DNA from: an uncultured Prevotella sp.
GTDB taxonomy: Bacteria > Bacteroidota > Bacteroidia > Bacteroidales > Bacteroidaceae
NCBI GenBank assembly: GCA_937916405.1
Contig: CALFUF010000156.1
Location: 1-38,616, forward strand
Reading direction: 5' to 3'
DNA: 38,616 bases
The translations under genes were made by a program, and so were the position numbers. Numbering within the stretch: the first letter of the stretch is position 1; each line of letters opens with the position of its first letter. The notes beneath the pieces are model-generated. The model was given only the letters and a program-made list of their open reading frames with translations, had not been told where the DNA came from and ran no database searches. Of the stretch, positions 1 to 7,896 are shown in pieces.

Positions 1-1078
1 AGTCTTTCTCAGGGAAGTTATCGCTGATGCGCTTGTTCAGTTTCGGCTCGTCAGCGGCGTTATAGAGCAGAACGGCACGGGCGGGTAGTCCGTCACGCCC
101 CGCACGACCTGCCTCCTGGAAGTATGCCTCGATGGAGTCGGGGAGGTCGTAATGTGCTACGATACGTACGTCGGGCTTGTCGATACCCATACCGAAAGCA
201 TTTGTCGCTACCATGATACGTACCCGGTCATGTTGCCAGTCACGCTGGCGTTGGTCTTTCTGTGCATGGTCAAGTCCCGCATGGTAATAGGTGGAACTCA
301 GTCCTGCATCCGTCAATAACTCCGCCACCTCTCTGGCATGTCGGCGACTACGGACATAGACGATGGCGGCACCTTGCTCGCCGTCCAATAGTCGGATCAA
401 CTCGGTCCGCTTGTCCATCGCATGACAGACGAGGTAAGTAAGGTTCTTACGCTCGAAGGACATGCGGAAGATGTGGAAAGAAGACCCCTCCAACATACCC
501 TGTTTAGGGGCGGCTTTGAGTTTGTCACAGATATCCTCCACGACTTTGGGAGTCGCTGTTGCCGTGAGGGCAAGGACTGGAATATCGGGACAGATGCGAC
601 GGATATCAGCGATTTGCAGGTAGGAGGGACGGAAGTCATAGCCCCACTGTGAGATGCAGTGTGCCTCGTCCACAGTGATAAAACTCACCTGCATGTGTTT
701 GAGTTTCGTCTGAAACAGACTACTGCCCAAACGCTCAGGGGAGATGTAAAGGAGCTTGGTGCTTCCTAAGATACAGTTTTCCAGTATGCGCAGGATATCA
801 TCACGCTGCATCCCACTATAGACGGCAGCCGCCATGATACCCCGTTGGCGCAGGTGGTGTACTTGGTCTTTCATCAAGGCAATCAAAGGAGTGATAACGA
901 TACACACTCCCTCCATGGCAAGTGCCGGTACCTGAAAGGTGATGGACTTTCCACCACCTGTAGGCATCAGTCCCAGCGTGTCATGTCCAGAACCGATGGA
1001 CTCGATGATCTCCCGTTGAATACCACGGAAGTCATCGTAGCCCCAGTATTGTTTAAGAATTTGCTGATAGTTGCTCAT
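1..1078 (-). CDS. recQ: ATP-dependent DNA helicase RecQ (3' end beyond window)
   Basis: Superfamily 2 3'-5' DNA helicase acting in recombinational repair and at stalled forks. The frame stays open from an ATG at 1076-1078 to the window edge, so about 359 N-terminal residues are present; the Zn-binding/winged-helix (RQC) and HRDC regions lie outside. Seen: N-terminus MSNYQQILKQYWGYDDFRGIQ, Walker A PTGGGKS at about residues 39-45, Walker B/DEAH box in VDEAHCISQWGYDFRP, motif III in LALTATAT, and the helicase C-terminal motifs ATNAFGMGIDKPDVR and QEAGRAGRDG. The start overlaps the 3' end of recJ by 26 bases on the same strand, so translation is probably coupled. It is the last visible gene of the pepP/C1 peptidase/recJ/recQ run. 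Family assignment is secure; total length cannot be judged. Confidence 0.95.
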   Translation of the reverse strand, partial: MSNYQQILKQYWGYDDFRGIQREIIESIGSGHDTLGLMPTGGGKSITFQVPALAMEGVCIVITPLIALMKDQVHHLRQRGIMAAAVYSGMQRDDILRILENCILGSTKLLYISPERLGSSLFQTKLKHMQVSFITVDEAHCISQWGYDFRPSYLQIADIRRICPDIPVLALTATATPKVVEDICDKLKAAPKQGMLEGSSFHIFRMSFERKNLTYLVCHAMDKRTELIRLLDGEQGAAIVYVRSRRHAREVAELLTDAGLSSTYYHAGLDHAQKDQRQRDWQHDRVRIMVATNAFGMGIDKPDVRIVAHYDLPDSIEAYFQEAGRAGRDGLPARAVLLYNAADEPKLNKRISDNFPEKD

Positions 1079-2795
1079 CTTCCGAAGGTCGGATGTCCTC
1101 TATCTGCAACTGTACCTCACCACGCTTGTAGGTGTTCTCCTCAATCGTATAGACGATGTCGAACGAGCGTTTTGATTTGATATAGCGAGCCTCGGCACTC
1201 TGTCCGAAGGCAATACCGTTCATGACGACTGCCGATTTCGAGTCAACAAGTTCCAGTTTGATATGCTCCTGATGTTTTCCCACCACTTTCGAGGTACCGT
1301 AGTCATAGACATTACGGGTGAGGAAGAGGGGCTTGGGATTATCAGGACCATGAGGAGCCAGACGGCGTAACTCGTTATGCAGTTTCTTGGAGATATCCTT
1401 GAAGTCTATCTCCTCGTCGATGTCGAGGGTCGGCAGTGTCTGCTCAGGCAGGATATGTCCGCTGACATACTCTTGGAAACGGCGACGGAACTCAGGGATA
1501 TTCTCCTGTCTGATGGTCAAGCCGACAGCATAGGTATGTCCTCCGAAGTTCTCCAGTAAATCACGACAACTCTTGATGGCGTCATAGATATCGAAACCAG
1601 CCACACTACGTGCGGAGCCAGAGGCGATACCGTCGATGATCGTCAGGACGACGGTAGGACGGTAGTAAAGTTCTGTCAGACGGGAGGCGACAATGCCTAC
1701 CACACCTTTCTTCCATCCCTCGTCATAAAGCACAATCGACTGCATGTGCTGCTGACTCTCCAGACGCGCCACAATCTCGTTCGCCTCTTTCGTCATCTCC
1801 TTGTCGACATCCTTGCGCTGCTCATTATACTCGTTGATGCGGTTAGCCAGAGTAAGTGCCTTCTGCAAGTCTTTCTCCACCAACAGCTCAACAGCCTCCT
1901 TACCGTTCTGCATACGTCCACTGGCATTGATGCGTGGCCCAATCTTAAAGACGATATCACTCATGGTCAGCTCACGCCCTGTGAGTCCGCAGATGTCGAT
2001 AATCGCCTTTAGTCCGATAGACGCACTTTGGTTCAACTGTTTTAGTCCGTGGAAAGCAAGGATGCGGTTCTCACCCACTACAGGGACTAGGTCAGCGGCA
2101 ATACTCACCGCACAGAAGTCGAGTAGGGGAATCAGTCGGGCAAAAGGAATACCGTTGTTCTTGGCGAATGCCTGCATCAACTTAAAGCCCACACCACAGC
2201 CGCACAAGTCCTTAAACGGATATGTAGAGTCTTCCCGTTTAGGGTTAAGGATAGCGACGGCAGGTGGCATCACCTCATCAGGGACATGGTGGTCACAGAT
2301 GATGAAGTCGATACCCTGCTGTTTCGCATAGGTAATCTCCTCGATTGCCTTGATGCCGCAGTCGAGGACAATAATCAGTTTTACACCGGTCTCCTTGGCA
2401 TAGTCTATTCCCTTGATACTGACTCCATAGCCTTCCTCCTCACGGTTGGGGATATAGTACTCAATATTGGAATAGAACTGCTGCAGGAACTTATATACCA
2501 GTGCCACCGCAGTACACCCGTCGACATCATAGTCACCATAAACCATGATACGCTCCTTGCGTCCCATCGCATCGTTCAGGCGGTCAACGGCTACATCCAT
2601 ATCGTTCATCAAGAACGGGTCGATGAGTTCGTTCATCATTGGTCGGAAGAATCGCTTTGCCGCACTCTCAGTCTTGATACCGCGACCTATCAGTAGGTCG
2701 GCGACGGTAGGACTCATTCCAATCTTCTCCGCCAGCTCTTTAGCCGCTTGCTGTCTTTCGGGTGTAGGTGGTTTGTAATTCCATTGATAATGCAT
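1053..2795 (-). CDS. recJ: Single-stranded-DNA-specific exonuclease RecJ
   Basis: 5'-3' single-strand DNA exonuclease of the DHH superfamily, used in RecF-pathway recombination, mismatch and base-excision repair. The 580-residue length fits the family. Seen: the metal-binding motif DYDVDG (residues 88-93), a second acidic motif LDCGI (about 145), the DHH triad (168-170), and GPRINASGR (286-294), the DHHA1-side signature of RecJ. The C-terminal part (about 450-570) matches the OB-like RecJ domain. The start ATG lies 15 bases after the C1 peptidase stop, and the stop overlaps the recQ start. Placing RecJ with RecQ makes sense because RecQ unwinds the DNA that RecJ degrades in the RecF pathway. 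Confidence 0.97.
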   Translation of the reverse strand: MHYQWNYKPPTPERQQAAKELAEKIGMSPTVADLLIGRGIKTESAAKRFFRPMMNELIDPFLMNDMDVAVDRLNDAMGRKERIMVYGDYDVDGCTAVALVYKFLQQFYSNIEYYIPNREEEGYGVSIKGIDYAKETGVKLIIVLDCGIKAIEEITYAKQQGIDFIICDHHVPDEVMPPAVAILNPKREDSTYPFKDLCGCGVGFKLMQAFAKNNGIPFARLIPLLDFCAVSIAADLVPVVGENRILAFHGLKQLNQSASIGLKAIIDICGLTGRELTMSDIVFKIGPRINASGRMQNGKEAVELLVEKDLQKALTLANRINEYNEQRKDVDKEMTKEANEIVARLESQQHMQSIVLYDEGWKKGVVGIVASRLTELYYRPTVVLTIIDGIASGSARSVAGFDIYDAIKSCRDLLENFGGHTYAVGLTIRQENIPEFRRRFQEYVSGHILPEQTLPTLDIDEEIDFKDISKKLHNELRRLAPHGPDNPKPLFLTRNVYDYGTSKVVGKHQEHIKLELVDSKSAVVMNGIAFGQSAEARYIKSKRSFDIVYTIEENTYKRGEVQLQIEDIRPSEDEQLSANS

Positions 2796-2810
2796 TGTGG
2801 GGACTTTCTA

Positions 2811-4037
2811 TTAGAGTCCTAGTTTCTTGCGGATATCCTTAGGAATCGCATTCTTATTGACAGTATAGTCCATCGTGTTAGCGGCGATGAAGGTCTTGGT
2901 CATATACCAGATACCCTTATAGTCACCACTCTCACCCCATGAGTTCTTTACCATGTAATATTCCTTACCGTTCTGGTCCTTGGCGATACCGTAGATCAGC
3001 ATACCATGGTCGTCCGTCAACTCCCAGTTGTCATAACGCTCCTGACGCATCTCCTGGGTAGGAACAATCTCCGGAACAGTACAGCCCAGGGAGTCGATGA
3101 GGTTACGCTTCTTGGCGGCAGACAGTTTCAACCAACGAGCCATGTCAGAGCCTTGCAAGCTCTCTGTCTTCTTGGTGTCGATAGCATAGGCGAGACCACT
3201 ACGGGTAAAGCCGTCCTCTGAGACATCACCACCCCATGCTACGGTATAGCCCTGCATGATGGCATTGTCGATAATCTTCATCATCTCGTCCATCGGTACG
3301 TTATAGGACAGTGGGTTGCGCCAGTTGTCCTGTACCTCCACAGGGAATGCGGTATAGAAAGGATGATGGGTATAACTGGTGATACTTACATAGTCGTTCC
3401 AGTCGAGACCAAGGCTGGCTGCGAAGGTCTGTGGAGTATAGGTCTTACCCTCATAAGTGAAGCTCTCAGGACACTTGCCCAGATAAGCGTCGAGGATACC
3501 CTGTAAACCGACTTTCCACTGTGGGGAGATCTTCTTTGCCTTGTTCTTTGACACTGCCTCCACGTATGGCTCCAAGAGAGAGAAGAACTCATTGAAGTTA
3601 TTCAGGGAGTCACCATAGAGAGAGCCGGGGAAAGGCATAGCGTCCTCAGGACAGATACCATAGTGCTGTAGAACGTAGTGAACATCATAGGCAGAGCCGC
3701 CTTGTGCAAACTGACAGTCACCATGCAGACGTACTACCTGAACGGCACGGTCCATATAGGTCTTGTTTGCTACGAAACTCTCACAGAGGTCGTAGGTCTT
3801 ACCTGTCTTCTTCAGGATCTCAGCCTCGAAATAAGAGAGGGTAGAGTAGTCCCAGCACGTACCACTGCGGTTCTGGTCCTTGATAGAGGTGATAGGGTTC
3901 TCCTTGATCACCGTGAACACAGGTTTGTTCTTGTTGACGGAGTCCGACTTTCCGTCGGACGCAGACATCTTAATGCCCTCCGCTTGTGCGCCGACAGCGA
4001 CGAATGCGAGCAGCGCAAGGGTTAAAATCTTTCTCAT
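2811..4037 (-). CDS. Exported C1 (papain-like, bleomycin hydrolase type) cysteine peptidase
   Basis: Cysteine peptidase of family C1B (aminopeptidase C/bleomycin hydrolase). The 408-residue protein begins with a signal peptide (MRKILTLALLAFVAVGAQA), so unlike the classical cytosolic PepC/bleomycin hydrolase it should be exported. Catalytic residues are visible: oxyanion Gln55 and nucleophile Cys61 in DQNRSGTCWDYS, His344 in DDHGMLIYG, and Asn365 in VKNSWG. The family's internal region ENPITSIK...FVANKTYMDRA is also present. It is transcribed after the Xaa-Pro aminopeptidase gene with a 13-base gap and before recJ with a 15-base gap. Probable role: trimming peptides in the periplasm, complementing the neighbouring peptidase. 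No truncation or missing residue is seen. Confidence 0.92.
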   Translation of the reverse strand: MRKILTLALLAFVAVGAQAEGIKMSASDGKSDSVNKNKPVFTVIKENPITSIKDQNRSGTCWDYSTLSYFEAEILKKTGKTYDLCESFVANKTYMDRAVQVVRLHGDCQFAQGGSAYDVHYVLQHYGICPEDAMPFPGSLYGDSLNNFNEFFSLLEPYVEAVSKNKAKKISPQWKVGLQGILDAYLGKCPESFTYEGKTYTPQTFAASLGLDWNDYVSITSYTHHPFYTAFPVEVQDNWRNPLSYNVPMDEMMKIIDNAIMQGYTVAWGGDVSEDGFTRSGLAYAIDTKKTESLQGSDMARWLKLSAAKKRNLIDSLGCTVPEIVPTQEMRQERYDNWELTDDHGMLIYGIAKDQNGKEYYMVKNSWGESGDYKGIWYMTKTFIAANTMDYTVNKNAIPKDIRKKLGL

Positions 4038-4050
4038 TGTCTTTTTATTT

Positions 4051-5448
4051 TTAATTATTACTCATATATTCTTCCAGTTCATGAGGATGGTAAGGGATGC
4101 GCTTCGTTCCTAAGAAGCGACAGCCGTCCTTTGTGATCAGTACGTCATCCTCTATGCGGATACCTCCAAAGTCCTTGTAGGTCTCCAGCTTGTCGTAGTT
4201 GATAAACTCCTTGCAGTGTCCGCTTGCCTTCCACTCATCGATGAGGGCAGGGATGAAATAGATTCCAGGCTCGTCAGTGACAACAAAGCCTTCTTCCAGT
4301 CGGCGACCCATACGCAGACAGTTGGTGCCGAACTGCTCCAGATTAGGACGTGTCTCCTCGTCGAAGCCTACGTAGATCTGTCCGAGTCCCTCCATATCGT
4401 GAACATCCATACCCATCATGTGTCCCAATCCATGAGGCAGGAACATCGCATGAGCACCAGCCTTTACTGCCTCGTCGGTATCACCCTTCATGAGACCGAG
4501 TTCCTTCAGACGGTCTGTCATCATGCGGCATACGGCAAAGTGTACGTCCATATATCTCACACCGGGTTTCGCCACCTCTAACACATAGTCGTGACAAGCC
4601 TCCACGATGGAGTATATCTCCAGTTGTCGCTGGTCAAACTTACCCGTGACAGGCATCGTACGGGTATGGTCGGAACAGTAGTCGTCCAGCTCACAACCAG
4701 CATCACAGAGAGCCAGTCGTCCTGCCTCTAATTTTGCTTCAGAGGGATTGCCGTGCATGATCTCCCCATGCTGACTGAAGATTGTGGCGAAACTCGTACC
4801 GTTAGCGAGTGAACGGGCAATACCGTCTACCTGTCCACCAATGAAACGCTCTGTCACACCAGGCTTAATCAGCAGTTGAGCAGTAGTATGCATGGCATAG
4901 CCTACATCACAGGCACGGTCAATCGCCGCAATCTCCTGTGGCTCTTTGGTGGCTCGCATCTTCACGACGGCATGGATGAGTCTCAGCGAGGCAGCTTCCT
5001 TCTGTTGGGAAGGATGGATGCCCAGCAGGTCCATGATCTGTATCTTCGTGTCGTGACGATAGGGAGGCAGAAAATGGATGGTCCTGTGTGCCGCGATGCT
5101 ATCGCAACAGATAGAACGGAGTGCCGACATGGGTGCTGTATTGCTGATACCTACCTCGGCAGCCAAGTCACTGACAGAGGGTGTAAAACCCATCCACACG
5201 ATATCCTCCACATCGATATCATTACCGAAGAGTATCTCTTCGTCTTTGTCAATATCAATGAAACCTACCAATCCATCACGGTGCTGTCCGAAATAGTATA
5301 GGAAGGAAGAGTCCTGACGCATAGGTGCATAACAGTTGGCAGGATAGTTGCAGGGAGCCTCGTTATTGCCAAAGAGTACGATAAGCCCCTCGCCAACCAT
5401 TTTCTTGAGTTCAGCACGACGCTGAACGTATGTATTCTTATCAAACAT
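4051..5448 (-). CDS. pepP: Xaa-Pro aminopeptidase (aminopeptidase P, M24B)
   Basis: Dinuclear-metal aminopeptidase releasing an N-terminal residue next to proline. 465 residues from ATG 5446-5448. The frame can be extended to a TTG at 5487, but that codon lies inside the -7 promoter box, so the later ATG is chosen. Seen: N-terminal AMP_N domain (MFDKNTYVQRRAELKK onward), then the pita-bread catalytic domain with the expected metal ligands Asp249 (LCDAGCE), Asp260 (YCSDHTRTMP), His343 (PHGLGHMMGMDVHD), Glu393 (TDEPGIY) and Glu433 (IRIEDDV). The Asp-Asp spacing equals that of E. coli PepP. No signal peptide, so cytosolic. It heads the minus-strand operon with the C1 peptidase, recJ and recQ, driven by the promoter at 5484-5492. 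Confidence 0.95.
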   Translation of the reverse strand: MFDKNTYVQRRAELKKMVGEGLIVLFGNNEAPCNYPANCYAPMRQDSSFLYYFGQHRDGLVGFIDIDKDEEILFGNDIDVEDIVWMGFTPSVSDLAAEVGISNTAPMSALRSICCDSIAAHRTIHFLPPYRHDTKIQIMDLLGIHPSQQKEAASLRLIHAVVKMRATKEPQEIAAIDRACDVGYAMHTTAQLLIKPGVTERFIGGQVDGIARSLANGTSFATIFSQHGEIMHGNPSEAKLEAGRLALCDAGCELDDYCSDHTRTMPVTGKFDQRQLEIYSIVEACHDYVLEVAKPGVRYMDVHFAVCRMMTDRLKELGLMKGDTDEAVKAGAHAMFLPHGLGHMMGMDVHDMEGLGQIYVGFDEETRPNLEQFGTNCLRMGRRLEEGFVVTDEPGIYFIPALIDEWKASGHCKEFINYDKLETYKDFGGIRIEDDVLITKDGCRFLGTKRIPYHPHELEEYMSNN

Positions 5449-5483
5449 AAGTCTATAATTCGGTAATATTATCCAATTAGTTC

Positions 5484-5492
5484 GCAAAGTTA
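5484..5492 (-). promoter_or_regulatory. Bacteroidetes -7 box for pepP operon
   Basis: Reads TAACTTTGC on the minus strand, matching the Bacteroidetes -7 consensus TAnnTTTG, 36 bases before the pepP ATG. It excludes the upstream TTG as a start. It is divergent with the patatin promoter at 5515-5523, only 22 bases apart. Confidence 0.75.
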
Positions 5493-5514
5493 CACATTAT
5501 TTATGAAAATATAC

Positions 5515-5523
5515 TACCTTTGC
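5515..5523 (+). promoter_or_regulatory. Bacteroidetes -7 box for patatin gene
   Basis: Reads TACCTTTGC, a full match to the -7 consensus, 19 bases before the ATG at 5542. It lies inside the longest possible reading frame (ATG 5503), so it argues for the later start. Confidence 0.75.
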
Positions 5524-5541
5524 ATCATAAAAAGCATTAAA

Positions 5542-6390
5542 ATGCAAATAACTCCCAATACAGGATTGGTTCTTGAAGGTGGTGGAATGCGTGGCGTATT
5601 TACCTCTGGTGTACTTGACGCATTCATGAAACATGAGGTGTATTTCCCTTATGTGGTCGCTGTGTCGGCAGGTGCTTGTAATGGCTTGTCGTATATGAGC
5701 CGTCAGCCACGCCGTGCCCGTTGGTCGAATATTGATATGCTACAGAAGTACGACTATATCTCCCTGAAGAGCCTGATAGTCAATGGCAGTATCTTCGACC
5801 CGGACATCCTGTATGAGCGTTTCCCTAATGAGTTCGTGCCTTTTGACTATGACACCTATGAGCGTAATCCTTGCGTCTTCGAGGCTGTCACTACGAATTG
5901 TAAGACAGGACGAGCTATGTATCTCTCTGAGAAACACGATCACCAGCGCCTGACACAGATTGTCAAAGCATCCAGCTCTCTGCCTTTTGTGGCGCAAATC
6001 ACGGAGGTAGACGGTATTCCTATGCTCGATGGCGGTATCGTTGACAGCATTCCGATCGTACGCTCGATTGATACAGGGCATCAGGAGAATGTGGTGGTGC
6101 TGACACGAAATCGGGGCTATCGCTCCTCGGAGCCAGACATCAAGATTCCGAAATTCATATACAGGAACTATCCCCGTTTACGTGTGGCTCTGAGTCATCG
6201 TACGGAGGAATATAACAAACAACTCGACTTGATAGAGCGGATGGAGGACTGGGGGGAGATTATTGTGATACGTCCAGAGCGTCCTTTAGAGGTAGGTCGT
6301 ATCTGTGAGGATGTGGAAAAACTGGAACGCCTTTACGAAGAAGGGTTCCAGTTAGGTGAGCGTTTCATTCTTTCAGAAGGTCTGGCCTGA
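5542..6390 (+). CDS. Patatin-like phospholipase family protein (copy 1)
   Basis: Predicted serine acyl hydrolase of the patatin/RssA family (lipid acyl ester hydrolysis; substrate unknown). Start ATG 5542 was chosen because an earlier in-frame ATG (5503) lies upstream of the -7 box; this gives 282 residues, the same length as the paralogue at 7039-7887. Seen: oxyanion loop GGGMRG (13-18), nucleophile elbow AVSAG with Ser42, and catalytic Asp163 in MLDGGIVDS, completing the Ser-Asp dyad. No signal peptide or membrane segment, so cytosolic or peripherally attached. It converges on trmD with 26 bases of 3' overlap. Own promoter, apparently monocistronic. Confidence 0.9.
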   Translation: MQITPNTGLVLEGGGMRGVFTSGVLDAFMKHEVYFPYVVAVSAGACNGLSYMSRQPRRARWSNIDMLQKYDYISLKSLIVNGSIFDPDILYERFPNEFVPFDYDTYERNPCVFEAVTTNCKTGRAMYLSEKHDHQRLTQIVKASSSLPFVAQITEVDGIPMLDGGIVDSIPIVRSIDTGHQENVVVLTRNRGYRSSEPDIKIPKFIYRNYPRLRVALSHRTEEYNKQLDLIERMEDWGEIIVIRPERPLEVGRICEDVEKLERLYEEGFQLGERFILSEGLA

Positions 6391-7042
6391 GCCGTTTGGT
6401 ACGTTCCATCGCCTGCTCTAATTCCCAGTTTCGTATTTTCGCCTCATTGCCTGAGAGTAGAATCTCTGGTACCTTCCACCCTTTGTATTCTGCTGGACGA
6501 GTGTAAATAGGTGCGGCAAGGAGGTCATCTTGGAAACAATCAGACAAAGCCGACTGTTCGTCACCGATGACTCCCGGTACCACTCTGACGATGGCATCTG
6601 CTATCATTGCAGCTACTAACTCGCCACCTGTCAATACGAAGTCTCCAATGGATATCTCTTTCGTTATCAAATGGTCACGCACTCTCTGGTCAATACCTTT
6701 GTAATGTCCTGCAAGAATAATGAGATTACCTTTGAGCGATAACTCATTAGCCATGTGCTGGTCGAAACGCTCTCCATCAGGTGACGTGAAAATCACCTCG
6801 TCGTAGTCACGTTCTGACTTCAGTGCGGTGATACAACGGTCAATAGGCTCACACTGCATCACCATACCAGCTGACCCTCCGTAAGGATAATCGTCCACCC
6901 GTTTCCATTTGTCGAGAGTGTAGTCACGTAAGTTATGAAGGCGTATCTCTGCAAGTCCTTTCTTCTCAGCACGTGCCAGGATGCTCTCATGTACGAAGCC
7001 CTCCAGCATTTCGGGCAATACGGTGATGATATCTATTCTCAT
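6365..7042 (-). CDS. trmD: tRNA (guanine(37)-N1)-methyltransferase TrmD
   Basis: SPOUT (trefoil-knot) enzyme placing m1G at position 37 of tRNAs to prevent frameshifting. 225 residues, slightly short of the usual 230-250. Seen: N-terminal MRIDIITVLPEM, YPYGGSAGMVMQCEPI (about 53-67), knot motif AGHYKGIDQRVRDHL (111-125), and the SAM-binding loop IGDFVLTGGELVA (132-144) followed by PGVIGDEQS. Position 115 is Lys where E. coli TrmD has Glu116; I recall the GHYKGID form as usual in Bacteroidetes. Start overlaps the patatin stop as ATGA, so translation is coupled. Not in the common rpsP-rimM-trmD-rplS operon. Confidence 0.95.
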   Translation of the reverse strand: MRIDIITVLPEMLEGFVHESILARAEKKGLAEIRLHNLRDYTLDKWKRVDDYPYGGSAGMVMQCEPIDRCITALKSERDYDEVIFTSPDGERFDQHMANELSLKGNLIILAGHYKGIDQRVRDHLITKEISIGDFVLTGGELVAAMIADAIVRVVPGVIGDEQSALSDCFQDDLLAAPIYTRPAEYKGWKVPEILLSGNEAKIRNWELEQAMERTKRLRPDLLKE

Positions 7043-7887
7043 AGCTTATAAAAGTGTTTGATTCTTGCAATAGAGCGTTCACCCACTTGGCGTCCTATCT
7101 CATAGACATGGCGCATCTCATCTGGGTCGTGGGAGATATGTCCGATGGGGATTTTCTCGTCAGGACGGATGACGAGGCAGCGTCCTTCTTCCTCTGCTTT
7201 CGCCACATACGCCAGCTCTTTGTTATACATGATATGCCGCTCGTCCATCGCTTTCAGCATAGCAGGATACTTCCGCAGGGCAATCCGCATGATGGGCATC
7301 AGCTTGTTGGGTTCTTTCACAAACCCTTTAGGCTGTGTCAGGATGACCACGTTACGGTCGTAACCCTTTGACTCGAAATACGCCAAAGGTATAGAGTCAG
7401 CGACACCTCCGTCAAGTAACTGGTGTCCTTGTACCTTCACCACCTTAGAGGCTAATGGCATCGAGGCGGATGCTCTCAGCCATTCCAGTTCGTCATAGTC
7501 CACATGGTCGATATCGTGATAGACAGCCTCTCCTGTCAGTACATCAGTGCACACGATAGTAAACACCATCGGGTTCTGCTCAAAGGTCTGTGTGTCAAAG
7601 AGATCGTATTCGTAAGGTACGATATGGTAACCGAACTCTGCATTGAAATAGTCACCACTCTTCAGTAACGAGCGTAATCCACTGTAACGAGGGTCTTTGG
7701 CAAAACGGGTATTATAACGGATAGCACGTCCTATCTGTCTCGACTTATAGTTACAACCGAAGGCAGCACCAGCTGATACACCGATGAGTCCGTCAGGCTC
7801 AATACCGTGTTCCATCATCACGTCGGTCACGCCAGCCGTCCATAGCCCTCGCATGGCACCGCCTTCTAATACTAGTCCCCGTTTCAT
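7039..7887 (-). CDS. Patatin-like phospholipase family protein (copy 2)
   Basis: Second patatin/RssA-type serine acyl hydrolase, 282 residues. Seen: oxyanion loop GGAMRG (9-14), GVSAG nucleophile elbow with Ser38, and LLDGG with Asp159. Clearly homologous to the gene at 5542-6390: both share LVLEGG.MRG, VSAGA..G..Y.SRQ, the DGG..DSIP segment and the same overall length. No export signal. It lies 9 bases after the GH3 glucosidase gene and overlaps trmD by 4 bases, so it is the middle gene of a GH3-patatin-trmD operon. Substrate cannot be read from sequence. Confidence 0.9.
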   Translation of the reverse strand: MKRGLVLEGGAMRGLWTAGVTDVMMEHGIEPDGLIGVSAGAAFGCNYKSRQIGRAIRYNTRFAKDPRYSGLRSLLKSGDYFNAEFGYHIVPYEYDLFDTQTFEQNPMVFTIVCTDVLTGEAVYHDIDHVDYDELEWLRASASMPLASKVVKVQGHQLLDGGVADSIPLAYFESKGYDRNVVILTQPKGFVKEPNKLMPIMRIALRKYPAMLKAMDERHIMYNKELAYVAKAEEEGRCLVIRPDEKIPIGHISHDPDEMRHVYEIGRQVGERSIARIKHFYKL

Positions 7888-7896
7888 GTCTTTTCC

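Noticed and set aside
1801..2331. 176-residue plus-strand frame inside recJ
   Set aside because: Antisense shadow of recJ; no promoter box, no motif.
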